This document shows, piece by piece, positions 51,962 through 62,761 of a stretch of 64,000 nucleotides of DNA. Positions within the stretch are counted from its first letter, which is position 1, and each line of letters begins with the position of its first letter. The position numbers and the translations under genes are program-made. Under the pieces are notes generated by a model that was not told where the DNA came from, ran no database searches, and saw only the letters and a program-made list of their open reading frames with translations. This DNA is from Pedobacter antarcticus (GTDB lineage: Bacteria > Bacteroidota > Bacteroidia > Sphingobacteriales > Sphingobacteriaceae). The DNA is taken from contig NZ_FONS01000001.1 of the NCBI RefSeq assembly GCF_900112985.1, forward strand, positions 183,730-247,729, written 5' to 3'.

Positions 51962-53101
51962 ATGGCAAAACAAATAAGTGATTTAAAATTAGGTATTTTA
52001 GGTGGAGGTCAATTAGGCAGAATGTTAATTCAGGAAGCTATCAATTACAACCTTACTACTCTGGTTCTGGATCCTGATCATGACGCTCCCTGTAAACATC
52101 TGGCAAATACTTTCGAATGCGGTTCTATTACTGATTTTGATACCGTTTATAAATTCGGAAAAAAGGTGGATGTCATCACTATAGAAATAGAAAAGGTAAA
52201 TATTGAAGCTCTGGAACAACTGGAAAAAGAAGGAAAACAGGTTTATCCGCAATCAAGGGTAATCAGGTTAATTCAGGATAAAGGGGTTCAGAAACAATTT
52301 TTTAAAGAAAATGATATTCCTACCGCTCCATTCCAACTGGCAAACTCCAGGGAGGAAATGATCACCTCTAACTTCCCATACCCATATATGCTTAAGCAGC
52401 GTAAAGATGGTTATGATGGGAAGGGTGTAATGCGTATTAATTCTGTGGCAGATCTTGATCATGCATTTACCAGCCCCTGCCTGATGGAAGAACTCGTGGA
52501 TTTTGAAAAAGAGATTGCTGTAATTGTCGCAAGAAATGCAAACGGCGATGTTAAAACGTTCCCTCTGGTGGAGATGGAATTTAATGCCGAAGCAAATCTG
52601 GTAGAATTTCTAATCTCTCCATCAACTTACCCTGAACCGATACAGGCGCGTGCAGAAGCTATCGCAGTACAGATTGCCGAAGCTTTAAATATAACTGGTT
52701 TACTGGCTGTGGAAATGTTCATCACAAAAGATGGTCGTATTCTGGTTAACGAACTTGCTCCAAGACCGCATAACAGTGGCCATCATACTATAGAGGGCAA
52801 TTATGTATCTCAGTTTGAACAACACCTCCGTTCTATATTCAATCTTCCGCTGGGTGATACACGCACGGTAACCAATGCAGTAATGATCAATCTGCTCGGA
52901 GAAAAGGGGCATGATGGTGTGGCCCGCTATCAGGGGTTAGAAAAAATCCTCGCTATTGACGGTGTATATGTCCATCTCTATGGTAAAAAATATACTAAAC
53001 CTTTCCGGAAAATGGGGCATGTCACAATTATCGACCAAAATCGGGAAGCCGCTATTGAAAAAGCAAATTTCATCAGAAACACACTAAAAGTTATATCTTA
53101 A
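51962..53101 (+). CDS. purK: 5-(carboxyamino)imidazole ribonucleotide synthase
   Basis: ATP-grasp enzyme making N5-CAIR from AIR, ATP and bicarbonate in purine synthesis; 379 residues. The N-terminal domain opens [19 protein letters not shown] (8-26); the ATP-grasp core has [16 protein letters not shown], the metal-binding [15 protein letters not shown] near 265-279 and QFEQHLRS. The stop codon TAA overlaps the purE ATG by one base (TAATG), so translation is likely coupled. Product is handed to PurE. Confidence 0.97.
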   Translation: MAKQISDLKLGILGGGQLGRMLIQEAINYNLTTLVLDPDHDAPCKHLANTFECGSITDFDTVYKFGKKVDVITIEIEKVNIEALEQLEKEGKQVYPQSRVIRLIQDKGVQKQFFKENDIPTAPFQLANSREEMITSNFPYPYMLKQRKDGYDGKGVMRINSVADLDHAFTSPCLMEELVDFEKEIAVIVARNANGDVKTFPLVEMEFNAEANLVEFLISPSTYPEPIQARAEAIAVQIAEALNITGLLAVEMFITKDGRILVNELAPRPHNSGHHTIEGNYVSQFEQHLRSIFNLPLGDTRTVTNAVMINLLGEKGHDGVARYQGLEKILAIDGVYVHLYGKKYTKPFRKMGHVTIIDQNREAAIEKANFIRNTLKVIS

Positions 53102-53592
53102 TGAGTATTAAAGTAGGCATTATTATGGGTAGCAAGTCTGACCTCCCGGTCATGAACGATGCTGCTGAAGTTTTCAAGTTATTTGGAGTCGAATTTGAAA
53201 TGACCGTGGTTTCGGCCCACCGTACACCTGAGCGGATGTTTAAATATGCCCAGGACGCTGCTTCAAGAGGATTAAAAGTGATTATTGCAGGCGCTGGCGG
53301 AGCTGCTCACCTGCCAGGTATGGTTGCTTCAATTACTGTACTGCCCGTTATTGGCGTACCCGTAAAATCATCGAACTCTATTGATGGATGGGATTCCATT
53401 CTTTCTATTTTACAAATGCCTAACGGGATTCCTGTCGCTACGGTTGCCTTAAATGCAGCGAAAAATGCAGGACTACTTGCGGTTCAAATCCTCTCTACGG
53501 CAGATGAAAGTCTTGCGGTAAAAATGCAGGACTACAAAGACGAACTGCGTAAAAAAGTAGAAGAAACTGCTGCTGAACTTGAATCTGAATAA
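53101..53592 (+). CDS. purE: N5-carboxyaminoimidazole ribonucleotide mutase
   Basis: Class I PurE, octameric, converts N5-CAIR to CAIR; 163 residues. The signature [13 protein letters not shown] (about 10-22), [11 protein letters not shown] with the catalytic His, and [13 protein letters not shown] are all present. Presence of purK directly upstream supports class I (N5-CAIR mutase) over class II. Its stop abuts the stop of the convergent yqgE gene with no space for a terminator. Confidence 0.97.
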   Translation: MSIKVGIIMGSKSDLPVMNDAAEVFKLFGVEFEMTVVSAHRTPERMFKYAQDAASRGLKVIIAGAGGAAHLPGMVASITVLPVIGVPVKSSNSIDGWDSILSILQMPNGIPVATVALNAAKNAGLLAVQILSTADESLAVKMQDYKDELRKKVEETAAELESE

Positions 53593-54156
53593 TTAATTCA
53601 GATTCGGGTTTTTCGGAAACTGGCTGATATGGGCATATCTCGGGCCCATATTAACAACCACATCCCGCCAGAGTTGTGCTTCATCTACATTAAAAACCAT
53701 ATCTGCATCGTATTGATCCGATACGATCCAGGTATTGGTTGAGAGTTCGTTCTGCAGCTGACCGGGATCCCATCCTGCATAACCGATAAACACACGGATT
53801 TCATCTCTCGACAATGTGTGCTCAAGCATACATCTTTTAAAGTCTTCGTAATTTCCTCCCCAGAAAATTCCTTTTGCCAGCTCCTGTCCCTCGCTTATTT
53901 TTTCTGGACAGCGATGAATAAAATGGATCAATTCTGTATTTACTGGTCCTCCGCTATAAACAGGAAAGTCTGCACCCACCAGGTCGTGTAACAGATCACT
54001 AACCAGTAAAGCCGTAGGCTGATTAATAATCATACCTAATGTTCCTTCGGGTGTAGTATCGACCAGCAAAATAACCGAGCGTGTAAAATGCGGATCGTTA
54101 AGGAAAGGTTCTGAAATAAGCAATTTACCTGCTTCCGGCTCTGAATGATTGATCAT
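53593..54156 (-). CDS. yqgE: YqgE/AlgH family protein
   Basis: UPF0301 (DUF179) protein, 187 residues, cytoplasmic. Landmarks: GKLLISEPFLNDPHFTRSVILL (about 10-31), GTLGMIINQPT, YSGGPVNTELIHFIH, and RVFIGYAGWDPGQLQNEL. The AlgH name comes from alginate regulation in Pseudomonas, but the biochemical role is unknown and the alginate link should not be carried over. Convergent with purE and divergent from pdxH. Confidence 0.93.
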   Translation of the reverse strand: MINHSEPEAGKLLISEPFLNDPHFTRSVILLVDTTPEGTLGMIINQPTALLVSDLLHDLVGADFPVYSGGPVNTELIHFIHRCPEKISEGQELAKGIFWGGNYEDFKRCMLEHTLSRDEIRVFIGYAGWDPGQLQNELSTNTWIVSDQYDADMVFNVDEAQLWRDVVVNMGPRYAHISQFPKNPNLN

Positions 54157-54205
54157 TTAGGAAATTTACTGATAATTTTAAAAAAACTATAACCATTTTT
54201 GTGAA

Positions 54206-54856
54206 ATGGAACTGACTAAAGAAAATCTTCAGAATCTGAGACAGGAATATAAGGCAGCAGAGCTTCAAGAAAGCGATGTTGCTGCTAACCCTACAGATCA
54301 ATTTGCCAACTGGTTTAAGGATGTTCTCGGCGCGCAGCTTTTTGAGCCTAATGTGATGACACTGGCAACCGCCGATGCCATGGGTAAACCCTCAGCGAGA
54401 ATTGTCCTGTTGAAAGAATTCGATAATACTGGTTTTGTTTTCTATACGAATTATGAGAGTAAAAAGGGAAAACAACTGGCCGAAAATCCACAGGCATCCC
54501 TGCTTTTTTTCTGGCCGGAACTGGAACGTCAAGTCAGAATTGACGGAATAGTCAGCCGTGTTAGTGCCGAAGCTTCTGATAGTTATTTTCATTCCCGCCC
54601 TGCGGGTAGTCAGATCGGAGCTCTGGCGTCGCCACAAAGTCAGATTATTCCGAACCGTGAATACCTTCAGGAAAAAGTATCCGTTTTGAAAAACGAGTTT
54701 CAGGGGGTTGAGATCCCGCGTCCTGAGCATTGGGGCGGATATATTCTGGAACCGCAGGCAATGGAGTTCTGGCAGGGCCGTCCGAGCAGATTACATGACA
54801 GGATAAATTATACCTTTGACAATGGAGTATGGGTGATTTCTAGACTCGCTCCCTAA
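54206..54856 (+). CDS. pdxH: Pyridoxamine 5'-phosphate oxidase
   Basis: FMN-dependent enzyme oxidising PNP/PMP to pyridoxal 5'-phosphate, homodimer, 216 residues. Motifs: NVMTLATADAMGKPSARIVLLKEF (FMN-binding strands), FYTNYESKKGKQL, and the C-terminal EFWQGRPSRLHDR...WVISRLAP, a diagnostic PLP-site ending. The ATG follows a CATTTTTG that is one mismatch from the -7 consensus and only four bases away. Twenty-four bases separate it from hbd downstream. Confidence 0.96.
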   Translation: MELTKENLQNLRQEYKAAELQESDVAANPTDQFANWFKDVLGAQLFEPNVMTLATADAMGKPSARIVLLKEFDNTGFVFYTNYESKKGKQLAENPQASLLFFWPELERQVRIDGIVSRVSAEASDSYFHSRPAGSQIGALASPQSQIIPNREYLQEKVSVLKNEFQGVEIPRPEHWGGYILEPQAMEFWQGRPSRLHDRINYTFDNGVWVISRLAP

Positions 54857-54880
54857 TCTAACCTAATATAAAAGATTCAT

Positions 54881-55774
54881 ATGAAACAAATAGCTATTGT
54901 TGGTTCAGGAACTATGGGAAATGGTATTGCACATACCTTCGCACAATTTGGCTACCAGGTAAATCTGATAGATATAAATGAAGAGGCACTCCACCATGCT
55001 GTTAAAACTATTGGTAAGAATCTGGACAGGCAGGTGACGAAAGGTAGTATAACCATCGCAGATAAAGAAGCAACTCTCTCCAGAATTCATACAACAGCAG
55101 ATCTTAAAGCCGGCGTTTCACAGGCAGATCTGGTTGTAGAAGCTGCAACCGAAAATATAGAATTAAAACTGAATATTTTCCGCGAACTGGACGTATATGC
55201 CAAGCCCGAAGCTATTCTGGCAAGTAATACTTCCTCGATATCAATTACGCAGATAGCGGCTGTCACAGGCCGCGGTACCCAGGTAATCGGAATGCATTTC
55301 ATGAATCCAGTGCCTGTAATGAAGTTGGTCGAGGTGATTCGCGGCTACGCGACCTCCGATGAAACAACCAATCAGATTATGGCGGTTTCAGCCAAACTGG
55401 ATAAAGTTCCCGTAGAAGTAAATGACTACCCGGGATTTGTGGCAAACAGGATTCTGATGCCAATGATTAACGAAGCAATCACCACCTTATTTGAAGGTGT
55501 TGCAGGCGTAAAGGAGATTGACACGGTAATGAAACTGGGAATGGCTCATCCTATGGGCCCACTCCAACTAGCCGATTTTATTGGGCTGGATGTCTGCCTG
55601 GCAATATTACAGGTACTGCAACAAGGCTTCGGACAGGCTAAGTATGCACCCTGCCCATTACTCATAAATATGGTTATGGCAGGCAAGACGGGCGTAAAAT
55701 CTGGTGAGGGTTTTTACGATTACAGTCAGGGTATAAAGGAAGCCAATGTTGCTTCCAAATTTTTAAATCAATAA
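54881..55774 (+). CDS. hbd: 3-hydroxybutyryl-CoA dehydrogenase
   Basis: NAD(P)-dependent 3-hydroxyacyl-CoA dehydrogenase of the short single-function type, 297 residues. The Rossmann motif is [15 protein letters not shown] (6-20); the catalytic pair is H139 (GMHFMNPVP) and E151, with S117 and the KLVEVIRG signature; the helical C-terminal dimerisation domain contains [15 protein letters not shown]. It works in fatty-acid or butyrate-type metabolism. It precedes ruvB by two bases, so the genes are probably co-transcribed despite unrelated roles. Confidence 0.93.
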   Translation: MKQIAIVGSGTMGNGIAHTFAQFGYQVNLIDINEEALHHAVKTIGKNLDRQVTKGSITIADKEATLSRIHTTADLKAGVSQADLVVEAATENIELKLNIFRELDVYAKPEAILASNTSSISITQIAAVTGRGTQVIGMHFMNPVPVMKLVEVIRGYATSDETTNQIMAVSAKLDKVPVEVNDYPGFVANRILMPMINEAITTLFEGVAGVKEIDTVMKLGMAHPMGPLQLADFIGLDVCLAILQVLQQGFGQAKYAPCPLLINMVMAGKTGVKSGEGFYDYSQGIKEANVASKFLNQ

Positions 55775-55776
55775 AC

Positions 55777-56799
55777 ATGAATGAAAACCTCGATGCTTCA
55801 GCAGAGAATCTATCCCCGGTTGAACGAGATATAGAAAAAGTTTTAAGGCCGCAGGCATTCGAAGATTTTACTGGTCAGGAAAAGATCATGGAGAATCTAA
55901 AGATTTTTGTTAAGGCAGCTAAGTTACGTGGTGAACCGCTGGATCATGTACTATTGCATGGCCCTCCTGGTTTAGGTAAGACCACGCTTTCTTATATTAT
56001 TGCTAATGAAATGAGCGTGGGTATTAAAGTCACCTCAGGTCCAGTGTTAGATAAGCCAGGTGACCTTGCGGGCTTACTGACTAATCTGGAAACCGGCGAT
56101 ATTTTGTTTATTGATGAGATACACAGACTGAGCCCGGTGGTAGAAGAATACCTGTATTCTGCCATGGAAGACTTCAAGATTGATATTATGCTGGAAAGTG
56201 GTCCAAATGCACGCTCAGTGCAGATTAGCCTGAATCCGTTTACATTAGTTGGTGCGACAACACGTTCAGGTTTGCTGACTGCGCCTTTACGGGCGCGTTT
56301 CGGCATTAATTCAAGGCTCGCTTATTATGATGCCAAACTATTAACAACGATTGTGCTTCGCTCCTCACAAATTCTTAAAACACCAATTACCGAGGAAGGA
56401 GCTTATGAAATTGCAAGAAGAAGCCGCGGGACACCGCGTATTGCAAATGCATTGTTACGCAGAACCAGGGATTTCGCCCAGATCAAAGGTAACGGAACGA
56501 TCGACACCAAGATTGCAAAATATGCGTTGACTGCACTTAATGTTGACGAGCATGGTCTGGACGAAATGGATAACAAGATCCTGCTGACTATTATTGATAA
56601 ATTCAAAGGAGGCCCGGTTGGACTAAAAACCATAGCTACCGCAGTTGGTGAAGACGAGGGCACAATAGAAGAAGTTTACGAACCATTCCTGATTCAGGAA
56701 GGTTATATGATGCGTACTTCCCGTGGTCGTGAAGTCACCGAAGCGGCTTATAAACATCTTGGCCGTTCCTATCAGGCACAGTCCGGTAGATTATTCTGA
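55777..56799 (+). CDS. ruvB: Holliday junction branch migration helicase RuvB
   Basis: AAA+ hexameric motor that drives branch migration with RuvA; 340 residues, standard length. Walker A is [10 protein letters not shown] (66-75 region), Walker B FIDEIHRL, sensor I GATTRSG, arginine finger region APLRARFG, sensor [18 protein letters not shown], and a C-terminal winged helix ending [10 protein letters not shown]. It starts two bases after hbd. ruvA and ruvC are not in the window. Confidence 0.97.
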   Translation: MNENLDASAENLSPVERDIEKVLRPQAFEDFTGQEKIMENLKIFVKAAKLRGEPLDHVLLHGPPGLGKTTLSYIIANEMSVGIKVTSGPVLDKPGDLAGLLTNLETGDILFIDEIHRLSPVVEEYLYSAMEDFKIDIMLESGPNARSVQISLNPFTLVGATTRSGLLTAPLRARFGINSRLAYYDAKLLTTIVLRSSQILKTPITEEGAYEIARRSRGTPRIANALLRRTRDFAQIKGNGTIDTKIAKYALTALNVDEHGLDEMDNKILLTIIDKFKGGPVGLKTIATAVGEDEGTIEEVYEPFLIQEGYMMRTSRGREVTEAAYKHLGRSYQAQSGRLF

Positions 56800-56887
56800 T
56801 CTCCGGCCTGTTCAGGCATCATTTGTGCATGTTCTGTATTAATTAATCAGCTCATAAAAAACGTACCTATTTCAGTATAATTCTGGA

Positions 56888-56895
56888 TATATTTG
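56888..56895 (+). promoter_or_regulatory. -7 element for the GNAT-nitrilase gene
   Basis: TATATTTG, exact TAnnTTTG match, 27 bases before the ATG at 56923. An upstream in-frame ATG at 56893 lies inside this element and so is unlikely to be the start. Confidence 0.5.
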
Positions 56896-56922
56896 CGTTT
56901 TTTGCTAAAATACTATACATAT

Positions 56923-58431
56923 ATGAACATCGAAACAAGAAAACTTACACTTGAAGATTATGACGATCTGAAAGAATCTATGGAACAGGCTTACGATACT
57001 TTAGGCGGCCAGATCTGGAGTAAGCATACAATCGCAAGACTTTTAAAATTGTTTCCAGAAGGGCAGCTTTGTATTGCCGTTGATGATAAGGTCGTTGCCT
57101 GTTCACTATCTATTATCGTGGATTACGATGAATACGGTGACAAACATACTTATCAATTAATAACCGGGGCATATACTTTTTCTACGCATGATCCCAATGG
57201 AGACACGTTGTATGGTATAGAAATCTTCGTCTCCCCTGAGTTCCGTGGTCTTCGTTTGGGCAGACGTCTGTACGAAGCTAGAAAAGAGCTTTGTGAAAGC
57301 CTTAACCTCAAAAGTATTATCGCCGGCGGACGTATACCAGGTTACCACTCACATGCTGATGAATTAACTCCAAGACAATATATAGATAAGGTAAAAGCAA
57401 AGGAACTGTATGACCCTACCCTTACTTTCCAGCTTTCAAATGATTTTCACGTACGGAAAGTATTAAAGAATTATTTGCCGGGCGATCATGAATCGAAGGA
57501 GTTCGCCACACTGATAGAATGGAATAATATCTACTATCAGGGAATTGATGCTTCCGCACGCTCAGCGAAAACTATACGTCTGGGATTGGTACAATGGCAA
57601 ATGCGCTTATTCCCGGATATGGAGGCTTTTTATGAACAGGTAGAATTTTTTGTAGATTCTGTTAGTGGTTATAAGTCCGATTTTCTTCTTTTCCCGGAAT
57701 TTTTCAATACACCTCTCCTACATCCCTATAATCATTTGCCAGAAATGGAAGCGATGCGTAAACTAGCAGAACTTACGGCAGAAATTGTAGAAAGAATCCA
57801 AAGTTATGCTGTGTCGTATAACGTTAACATTATCTCTGGCAGTATGCCAATTATTGAGGATAATAAGCTGTACAACGCAACTTACCTATGCCACCGTAGC
57901 GGAAAAACTGATGAATACCGTAAAATCCATATCACACCGAATGAATTGAAATATTATGGAATGGTTGGCGGAGACAAAATTCAAGTATTTGATACCGACT
58001 GTGGTAAAGTTGGTATTCTGATTTGTTATGACGTAGAATTCCCCGAGCTTAGCCGTATTTATGCTGACCAGGGTATGCAGATTTTATTTGTACCATTTCT
58101 TACCGATACACAGAATGGTTATACGCGTGTAAGGAGATGTGCACAGGCCAGAGCTATTGAAAATGAATGTTATGTGGCTATTGCCGGTTGTGTAGGTAAT
58201 CTGCCAAAAGTAAATAATATGGATATTCAGTTTGCACAGTCTGCGGTATTCACACCGTCTGATTTCGCTTTTCCCACCAATGCGGTGAAGGCCGAAACCA
58301 CTCCGAATACCGAAATGATGCTTGTTGTAGATGTAGACCTTCATTTATTAGATGAAGTGCATCATTTCGGCACGGTAAAGATTCTACAGGATCGCAGAAA
58401 AGATCTTTACGAAGTGAGGTTATTAAAATAA
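56923..58431 (+). CDS. Fused GNAT N-acetyltransferase / carbon-nitrogen hydrolase
   Basis: Two-domain cytoplasmic protein of 502 residues. Residues 1-180 are a GNAT domain with the acetyl-CoA loop FRGLRLGRRLYEAR (107-120). Residues 218-500 are a nitrilase-superfamily amidase with the full triad E259 (LLFPEF), K334 (YRKIHI) and C368 (LICYDVEFPE). NCBI-type annotations call this architecture 'bifunctional GNAT/carbon-nitrogen hydrolase'. The paired activities suggest acetylation coupled to amide cleavage of a polyamine-like or amino compound, but no substrate is established. It abuts the convergent gene at 58432 without a gap. Confidence 0.92.
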   Translation: MNIETRKLTLEDYDDLKESMEQAYDTLGGQIWSKHTIARLLKLFPEGQLCIAVDDKVVACSLSIIVDYDEYGDKHTYQLITGAYTFSTHDPNGDTLYGIEIFVSPEFRGLRLGRRLYEARKELCESLNLKSIIAGGRIPGYHSHADELTPRQYIDKVKAKELYDPTLTFQLSNDFHVRKVLKNYLPGDHESKEFATLIEWNNIYYQGIDASARSAKTIRLGLVQWQMRLFPDMEAFYEQVEFFVDSVSGYKSDFLLFPEFFNTPLLHPYNHLPEMEAMRKLAELTAEIVERIQSYAVSYNVNIISGSMPIIEDNKLYNATYLCHRSGKTDEYRKIHITPNELKYYGMVGGDKIQVFDTDCGKVGILICYDVEFPELSRIYADQGMQILFVPFLTDTQNGYTRVRRCAQARAIENECYVAIAGCVGNLPKVNNMDIQFAQSAVFTPSDFAFPTNAVKAETTPNTEMMLVVDVDLHLLDEVHHFGTVKILQDRRKDLYEVRLLK

Positions 58432-58743
58432 TTATTTTCTGATTAGAAACCAATAAATTAAAAGGATAACGACAATGATCGGGATAAGCCATTTCATTAC
58501 CGGCCCCGCCCCTTTGTCGTTATCTTCATTTACAGCCTCCGGAGATGGACCCGGGTTATGTTCATGTTGAGAATAATTGTCTTCAACTGGCACAGGTTGT
58601 CGACCTGGTGCTTCCTCATGAATGACATTGGTTGTGCTTTCTACATACGCTGATTCCTGTTCAGATTCAACATTTTGACTTAAATCAGGTTCCTGTCCCG
58701 GTAATTCCTCATTTTTTCGATTATTATCATTCAAATTTTCCAT
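58432..58743 (-). CDS. Tail-anchored hypothetical protein, 103 residues
   Basis: I do not recognise a family. The first 80 residues are hydrophilic and acidic (many Glu, Asn, Pro, Gln), beginning MENLNDNNRKNEELPGQE and likely disordered. The last 20 (WLIPIIVVILLIYWFLIRK) form one membrane helix ending in Arg-Lys, so the protein is anchored by its C-terminus with the disordered part probably in the cytoplasm. Low-complexity composition makes homology weak, but the frame and start are clean and the gene fits exactly between its neighbours. Confidence 0.62.
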   Translation of the reverse strand: MENLNDNNRKNEELPGQEPDLSQNVESEQESAYVESTTNVIHEEAPGRQPVPVEDNYSQHEHNPGPSPEAVNEDNDKGAGPVMKWLIPIIVVILLIYWFLIRK

Positions 58744-58809
58744 GTTAATAAGGTTTGGTTTTCAAAGCAAATAACACGAGAGTACTAAAAAGGTTTGCGC
58801 CTTAATATT

Positions 58810-58817
58810 TACCTTTG
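58810..58817 (+). promoter_or_regulatory. -7 element for queG
   Basis: TACCTTTG, exact TAnnTTTG match, ends seven bases before the ATG at 58825: another near-leaderless configuration. Confidence 0.45.
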
Positions 58818-58824
58818 TGCTCTT

Positions 58825-59787
58825 ATGCGTCCAAATTCTGTAAATTATACCCAGCTGATTAAAGATGAAGCCCTGAGACTAGGCTTTCAGCAGTGCGGAA
58901 TTGCAAAGGCCGATTTCCTGGAAGAAGAAGCGCCTAGGTTAGAGAAATGGCTTAAAAACCAACATCACGGATCTATGAGCTATATGGAGAATCATTTCGA
59001 TAAACGGCTGGATCCTAGAATATTGGTGGATGATGCTAAATCTGTAATTTCTTTAACACTTAATTATTTCCCGGAACAACAGCAAATCGATCCCGATGCC
59101 CCCAGAATCAGCAAATATGCTTATGGAAAAGATTATCACCTGGTAATCAAGGACAAGCTATTTCAACTCCTTGGTTTTATTCAGGAGCAAATTGGAGAAG
59201 TAAGTGGAAGGGCGTTTGTAGATTCTGCCCCGGTGCTTGACCGGGCCTGGGCAAAACGTGCCGGAATTGGCTGGGTAGGTAAAAACAGTAATATCATCAG
59301 TAAGAAAACCGGTTCATTTTTCTTTCTGGCGGAGCTGATTATCGACCTGGATTTAGTACCCGATCAGCCTTTTACTACAGATCACTGCGGAAGCTGCACC
59401 AAATGTATTGATGCATGCCCGACCGACGCAATCCTGTCGCCCGCGATTATCGACGCAAACAAGTGTATCTCGTATCTAACTATAGAATTGCGGGACGAAA
59501 TTCCGGCGCAGTTCAATCAACAGATGGGCAATTGGATGTTCGGTTGTGATATCTGCCAGGATGTTTGTCCCTGGAACCGCTTTGCAGTGCCTAATCAGGA
59601 ACCTGAATTCCAGCCGGCCCCCAATCTCCTGGAGATGAAAAGAGATGACTGGCTGGATATTACAGAAGACGTATTTAGCAAATTATTCAAAAATTCTGCA
59701 GTAAAACGGACTAAATTCAAAGGCCTCGTGCGTAATCTGGATTTCATTAAACAAAACCCGGTTAACGAAACCCCTACTTCAGAGTAA
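58825..59787 (+). CDS. queG: Epoxyqueuosine reductase
   Basis: Cobalamin- and Fe-S-dependent enzyme for the last step of queuosine synthesis in tRNA (epoxyqueuosine to queuosine); 320 residues from the ATG at 58825. The N-terminal nitroreductase-like B12 domain contains [11 protein letters not shown] and the conserved [22 protein letters not shown] with the catalytic Asp region. Two [4Fe-4S] clusters are bound by [16 protein letters not shown] and [12 protein letters not shown]. The C-terminal helical part is present. The last 14 bases overlap the convergent peptidase gene. Confidence 0.95.
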   Translation: MRPNSVNYTQLIKDEALRLGFQQCGIAKADFLEEEAPRLEKWLKNQHHGSMSYMENHFDKRLDPRILVDDAKSVISLTLNYFPEQQQIDPDAPRISKYAYGKDYHLVIKDKLFQLLGFIQEQIGEVSGRAFVDSAPVLDRAWAKRAGIGWVGKNSNIISKKTGSFFFLAELIIDLDLVPDQPFTTDHCGSCTKCIDACPTDAILSPAIIDANKCISYLTIELRDEIPAQFNQQMGNWMFGCDICQDVCPWNRFAVPNQEPEFQPAPNLLEMKRDDWLDITEDVFSKLFKNSAVKRTKFKGLVRNLDFIKQNPVNETPTSE

Positions 59788-61639
59788 GTGTGTTATTTGA
59801 TTGATTCTTGTCCGGGACATAGGTATCGCCCAATTTCACTTTTCTTATTTTCTTGTTGGTTTGATAAGGTATTCTAACCTGCTTATCTGCATGTTCCCAT
59901 ATACCAATTGTCTGGTGGATCTTGGTCTTAGAACCGTCTGCAAACTCCAGTTCCAGGTAAATTGGCAATGGCTTATTACTTTGATTATTAACTATAAAGG
60001 TATAACCATCTTTAGTTTTTGTTGCAGACGAAATACCTAAATCCAGTTCACCTTTACCATAAAACCAACGCTTCCAGAACCAGTCCATATTTTTGCCAGA
60101 TCCTGCATTCATTGAGTTAAAGAAGTCTGCAGGAACCGGGTGTTTACCATGCCACTGCTCCATGTAGTGATGCAGTGCTTTCAGGAATAATTCATTACCC
60201 AGATAATCTTTAACATACAGATAACCCAGTGCTGGCTTCGGATACGAATTCGTAAACGAGCCACTCCCCTTCAATTCAGGAGTCAAAGTCATGATGGGCG
60301 TGTCATTTTTAGTACCTGATGTTGTTCCAGTCGGTTTAATCCCATAGTCATCGATCATTGCGGGTTCAATCATAGGCGCAATCAGCCATTCTCCTATTGT
60401 GGCCCAACCTTCATCCATCCAAGCATGTTTCGTCTCGTTAGTTCCCATATAAAATGGAAACAAGCTGTGAAATATCTCATGGACAGTCAATGTGATCGCA
60501 TCTTCCCTTCTATCTACAGGGTTGTCATTAACCATCATCGGATATTCCATCTGGTCTAACCCGTCAAAAATGGTGATATGACTGTAAGGGAATGGCCATA
60601 TTGGAAATTTAAAGCTAATCGCGTCGACTGTTTTTCTGGCAAAATCAATTACTTCATAGTAGTCCTGGTGGCTAGCGTTAAACACTGCATCAACTCGCGT
60701 CCTGCGTCCACTGATTGAATCTACAACCAGACTGGTCGACTTCCATAAATAATGGTCACTTACCGCAAACGCAAAATCCGGAACATGAGACGCTTTAAAA
60801 TTCCAGGTTTGGCTTTCCCGGCCGGAACCGATCTTTCCAGATTTTACATCTGCTTCTGTAATCACATCTATCGTCTGATCAGATTTTTCTGCCAGAGCTA
60901 TCCTTTCTGCGATTTCTGGTTGAAATAATTCAGCGGTATTCTGGAGATCTCCAGTTGCCCAAACACTGAAGTTACCGGGTAGCGTTATTTTCGCATTGAA
61001 AGTGCAAAAATCATTATAAAACTCTGCATCACCAGTATAAGGGTATTTGTTCCATCCATCTATATCATCGTATACTGCGATCCTGGGAAAGAAATAAGCG
61101 ATAAACCATGCCCCGTCATCCACTCTCCCGGTTCTGACATGAGAACCTTTATTCACCAGATAACTGTATTTTATCTTCACTCTAACGTGTTGACCGGGCG
61201 CAACTGGTGGAACTGCAGTATACATATTCGTGCCCTCAATATGTAGCGCTGTATCCTGGTATTTTTTATTCCCTATAATTACAGAGGCCAGTTTAACACC
61301 TTCCCCTAAATCTTTCTCTGAAATTTTAGAGTCTCTTTTGACGCCTTTCTGATAAAGATTAGGGTATAATTTAAACCAGATTTGTTTCAATGTATCTGGG
61401 CTATGGTTGCTGTAATCAATGTCTACAGTACCTTCCAACAATCCTGTCTGTGGATTGAAATGAATGTCCAGCTGATAATCTGCAGTATTCTGCCAGTAAG
61501 CAAGTCCAGGTTTCCCATTAATTGCCCTGGTGCCTTTTTTATAGGCATTTTGCAGTTCAGGTGAGATAGGTAATCCCGGTTGGGCAGATAGGCTATAACT
61601 GATCAGACAGACCAGACAGATAAATGTAAATCTCTTCAT
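59774..61639 (-). CDS. Secreted M1 family metallopeptidase
   Basis: Zinc aminopeptidase of the gluzincin M1 group, 621 residues. The signal peptide [19 protein letters not shown] is cleaved before Gln. An N-terminal beta-sandwich (about 45-290) precedes the catalytic domain, with HEIFH (H387, E388, H391) and third ligand E410 in DEGWA, exactly the HExxH-x18-E spacing. The usual GAMEN exopeptidase motif is replaced by [11 protein letters not shown] at the matching place, where MEYP keeps the Glu. A C-terminal domain with beta strands ends the chain. It probably trims peptides in the periplasm for nutrition. Confidence 0.92.
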   Translation of the reverse strand: MKRFTFICLVCLISYSLSAQPGLPISPELQNAYKKGTRAINGKPGLAYWQNTADYQLDIHFNPQTGLLEGTVDIDYSNHSPDTLKQIWFKLYPNLYQKGVKRDSKISEKDLGEGVKLASVIIGNKKYQDTALHIEGTNMYTAVPPVAPGQHVRVKIKYSYLVNKGSHVRTGRVDDGAWFIAYFFPRIAVYDDIDGWNKYPYTGDAEFYNDFCTFNAKITLPGNFSVWATGDLQNTAELFQPEIAERIALAEKSDQTIDVITEADVKSGKIGSGRESQTWNFKASHVPDFAFAVSDHYLWKSTSLVVDSISGRRTRVDAVFNASHQDYYEVIDFARKTVDAISFKFPIWPFPYSHITIFDGLDQMEYPMMVNDNPVDRREDAITLTVHEIFHSLFPFYMGTNETKHAWMDEGWATIGEWLIAPMIEPAMIDDYGIKPTGTTSGTKNDTPIMTLTPELKGSGSFTNSYPKPALGYLYVKDYLGNELFLKALHHYMEQWHGKHPVPADFFNSMNAGSGKNMDWFWKRWFYGKGELDLGISSATKTKDGYTFIVNNQSNKPLPIYLELEFADGSKTKIHQTIGIWEHADKQVRIPYQTNKKIRKVKLGDTYVPDKNQSNNTLTLK

Positions 61640-61689
61640 GTCAATCTATATTTTGGCGCTCATTTTACAAAAAATATTGTTGTAAACAA

Positions 61690-61730
61690 AAACCCGCAGA
61701 CCCCACCATAATTGGTACGGACCTGCGGGC
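61690..61730 (-). terminator. Terminator of the mutS-exonuclease run
   Basis: Minus-strand stem CCCGCAGGTCC / GGGTCTGCGGG with small mismatches, followed by TTTTTG. It ends the four-gene minus-strand unit. Confidence 0.75.
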
Positions 61731-61743
61731 GGGATGATAAAAC

Positions 61744-62721
61744 TTATTTACCGAATTTCATTTTTAACTGTTCCAGCATATCTGAGGTGACATTCTCAGC
61801 TGGTTTTTCTTTTCTTGGCTGCTGTTGCGCAGTTCTTACCGGATTACCTGATGGTTTCTGGTTATGAGCTGGCGGTGCCGTAGAGCCGGGTGCTTTTGGT
61901 ACGCGGTTCAAATCTTTCTTTTTGTTCCATCTCGTCCAGATTTCTTCCAATTTCTTCTTTGTGTACAAAGGAAAGTCCCCTTGTTTCATCCATGCGTAAT
62001 AACTCGGCTCAATGTCAAATACACTTTCCACCGTCTTATTCTTATGCTTACCGAAGTTAAACACTTCTTCTCCCTGATCGTTGTAAACCATACGACCAGC
62101 AAAATCTACCGGTTTATTCATGTTGGTAAATGCATGAAGTGCATCAATATCATTTATAACCGGCTGAGATATTTTACCTTGTTTATCCTCAAAATCTGCA
62201 CCCTCGTATCGCTCCAGCTGAGCCAGTAATACGTGATAGGTAGCTGTAATGTCTGCCTCTGCCGAATGTGCATTAATAATATCCTTGTTGCAATAAAATT
62301 TATAAGCCGCACGAAGGGTTCTTTGCTCCATTTGATGGAAGATATTCTGTACATCAACAAATCTTCTGTCTGCCATGTCAAAATCAACACCTGCACGCAA
62401 AAATTCTTCAAGTAATACCGGAATATCAAAACGGTTAGAATTATAACCTGCAAGATCTGCATCACCGATAAACGCAGCAAGTTCCTGTGCAACTTCTGCA
62501 AATTTTGGAGCATCTGCAATATGTTCATCGTATATACCATGAATCAAAGATGATTGAAGCGGAATAGGCATGCCAGGATGGACACGGAGAGTTTTGATCT
62601 GCTCAGTTCCATCTGGCATAGCTTTTAATATTGCAATTTCAACGATGCGGTCAGATCCCACATTAATTCCGGTTGTTTCCAGATCAAAAAAAGCAAGAGG
62701 ACGGATTAAATTTAATTTCAT
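61744..62721 (-). CDS. DEDDh 3'-5' exonuclease with C-terminal DUF3820-like segment
   Basis: Exonuclease of the DnaQ/ExoX type, 325 residues. Catalytic residues: D13 and E15 (FFDLETTG), D99 (NSNRFDIPV), H152 and D157 (AHSAEADITATYHVL). After the nuclease domain (1-170) is a second conserved segment, FNFGKHKNKTVESVF...YYAWMKQGDFP, which resembles the ExoX C-terminal/DUF3820 region. The tail (about 280-325) is Pro/Gln/Lys-rich and disordered except for the last helix. Likely repairs DNA ends or degrades single strands; it may accompany mismatch repair, since mutS is in the same run. Confidence 0.9.
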   Translation of the reverse strand: MKLNLIRPLAFFDLETTGINVGSDRIVEIAILKAMPDGTEQIKTLRVHPGMPIPLQSSLIHGIYDEHIADAPKFAEVAQELAAFIGDADLAGYNSNRFDIPVLLEEFLRAGVDFDMADRRFVDVQNIFHQMEQRTLRAAYKFYCNKDIINAHSAEADITATYHVLLAQLERYEGADFEDKQGKISQPVINDIDALHAFTNMNKPVDFAGRMVYNDQGEEVFNFGKHKNKTVESVFDIEPSYYAWMKQGDFPLYTKKKLEEIWTRWNKKKDLNRVPKAPGSTAPPAHNQKPSGNPVRTAQQQPRKEKPAENVTSDMLEQLKMKFGK

Positions 62722-62761
62722 TGGTATATTTTTTATAATACTAATATTGATACAAAAGTTC

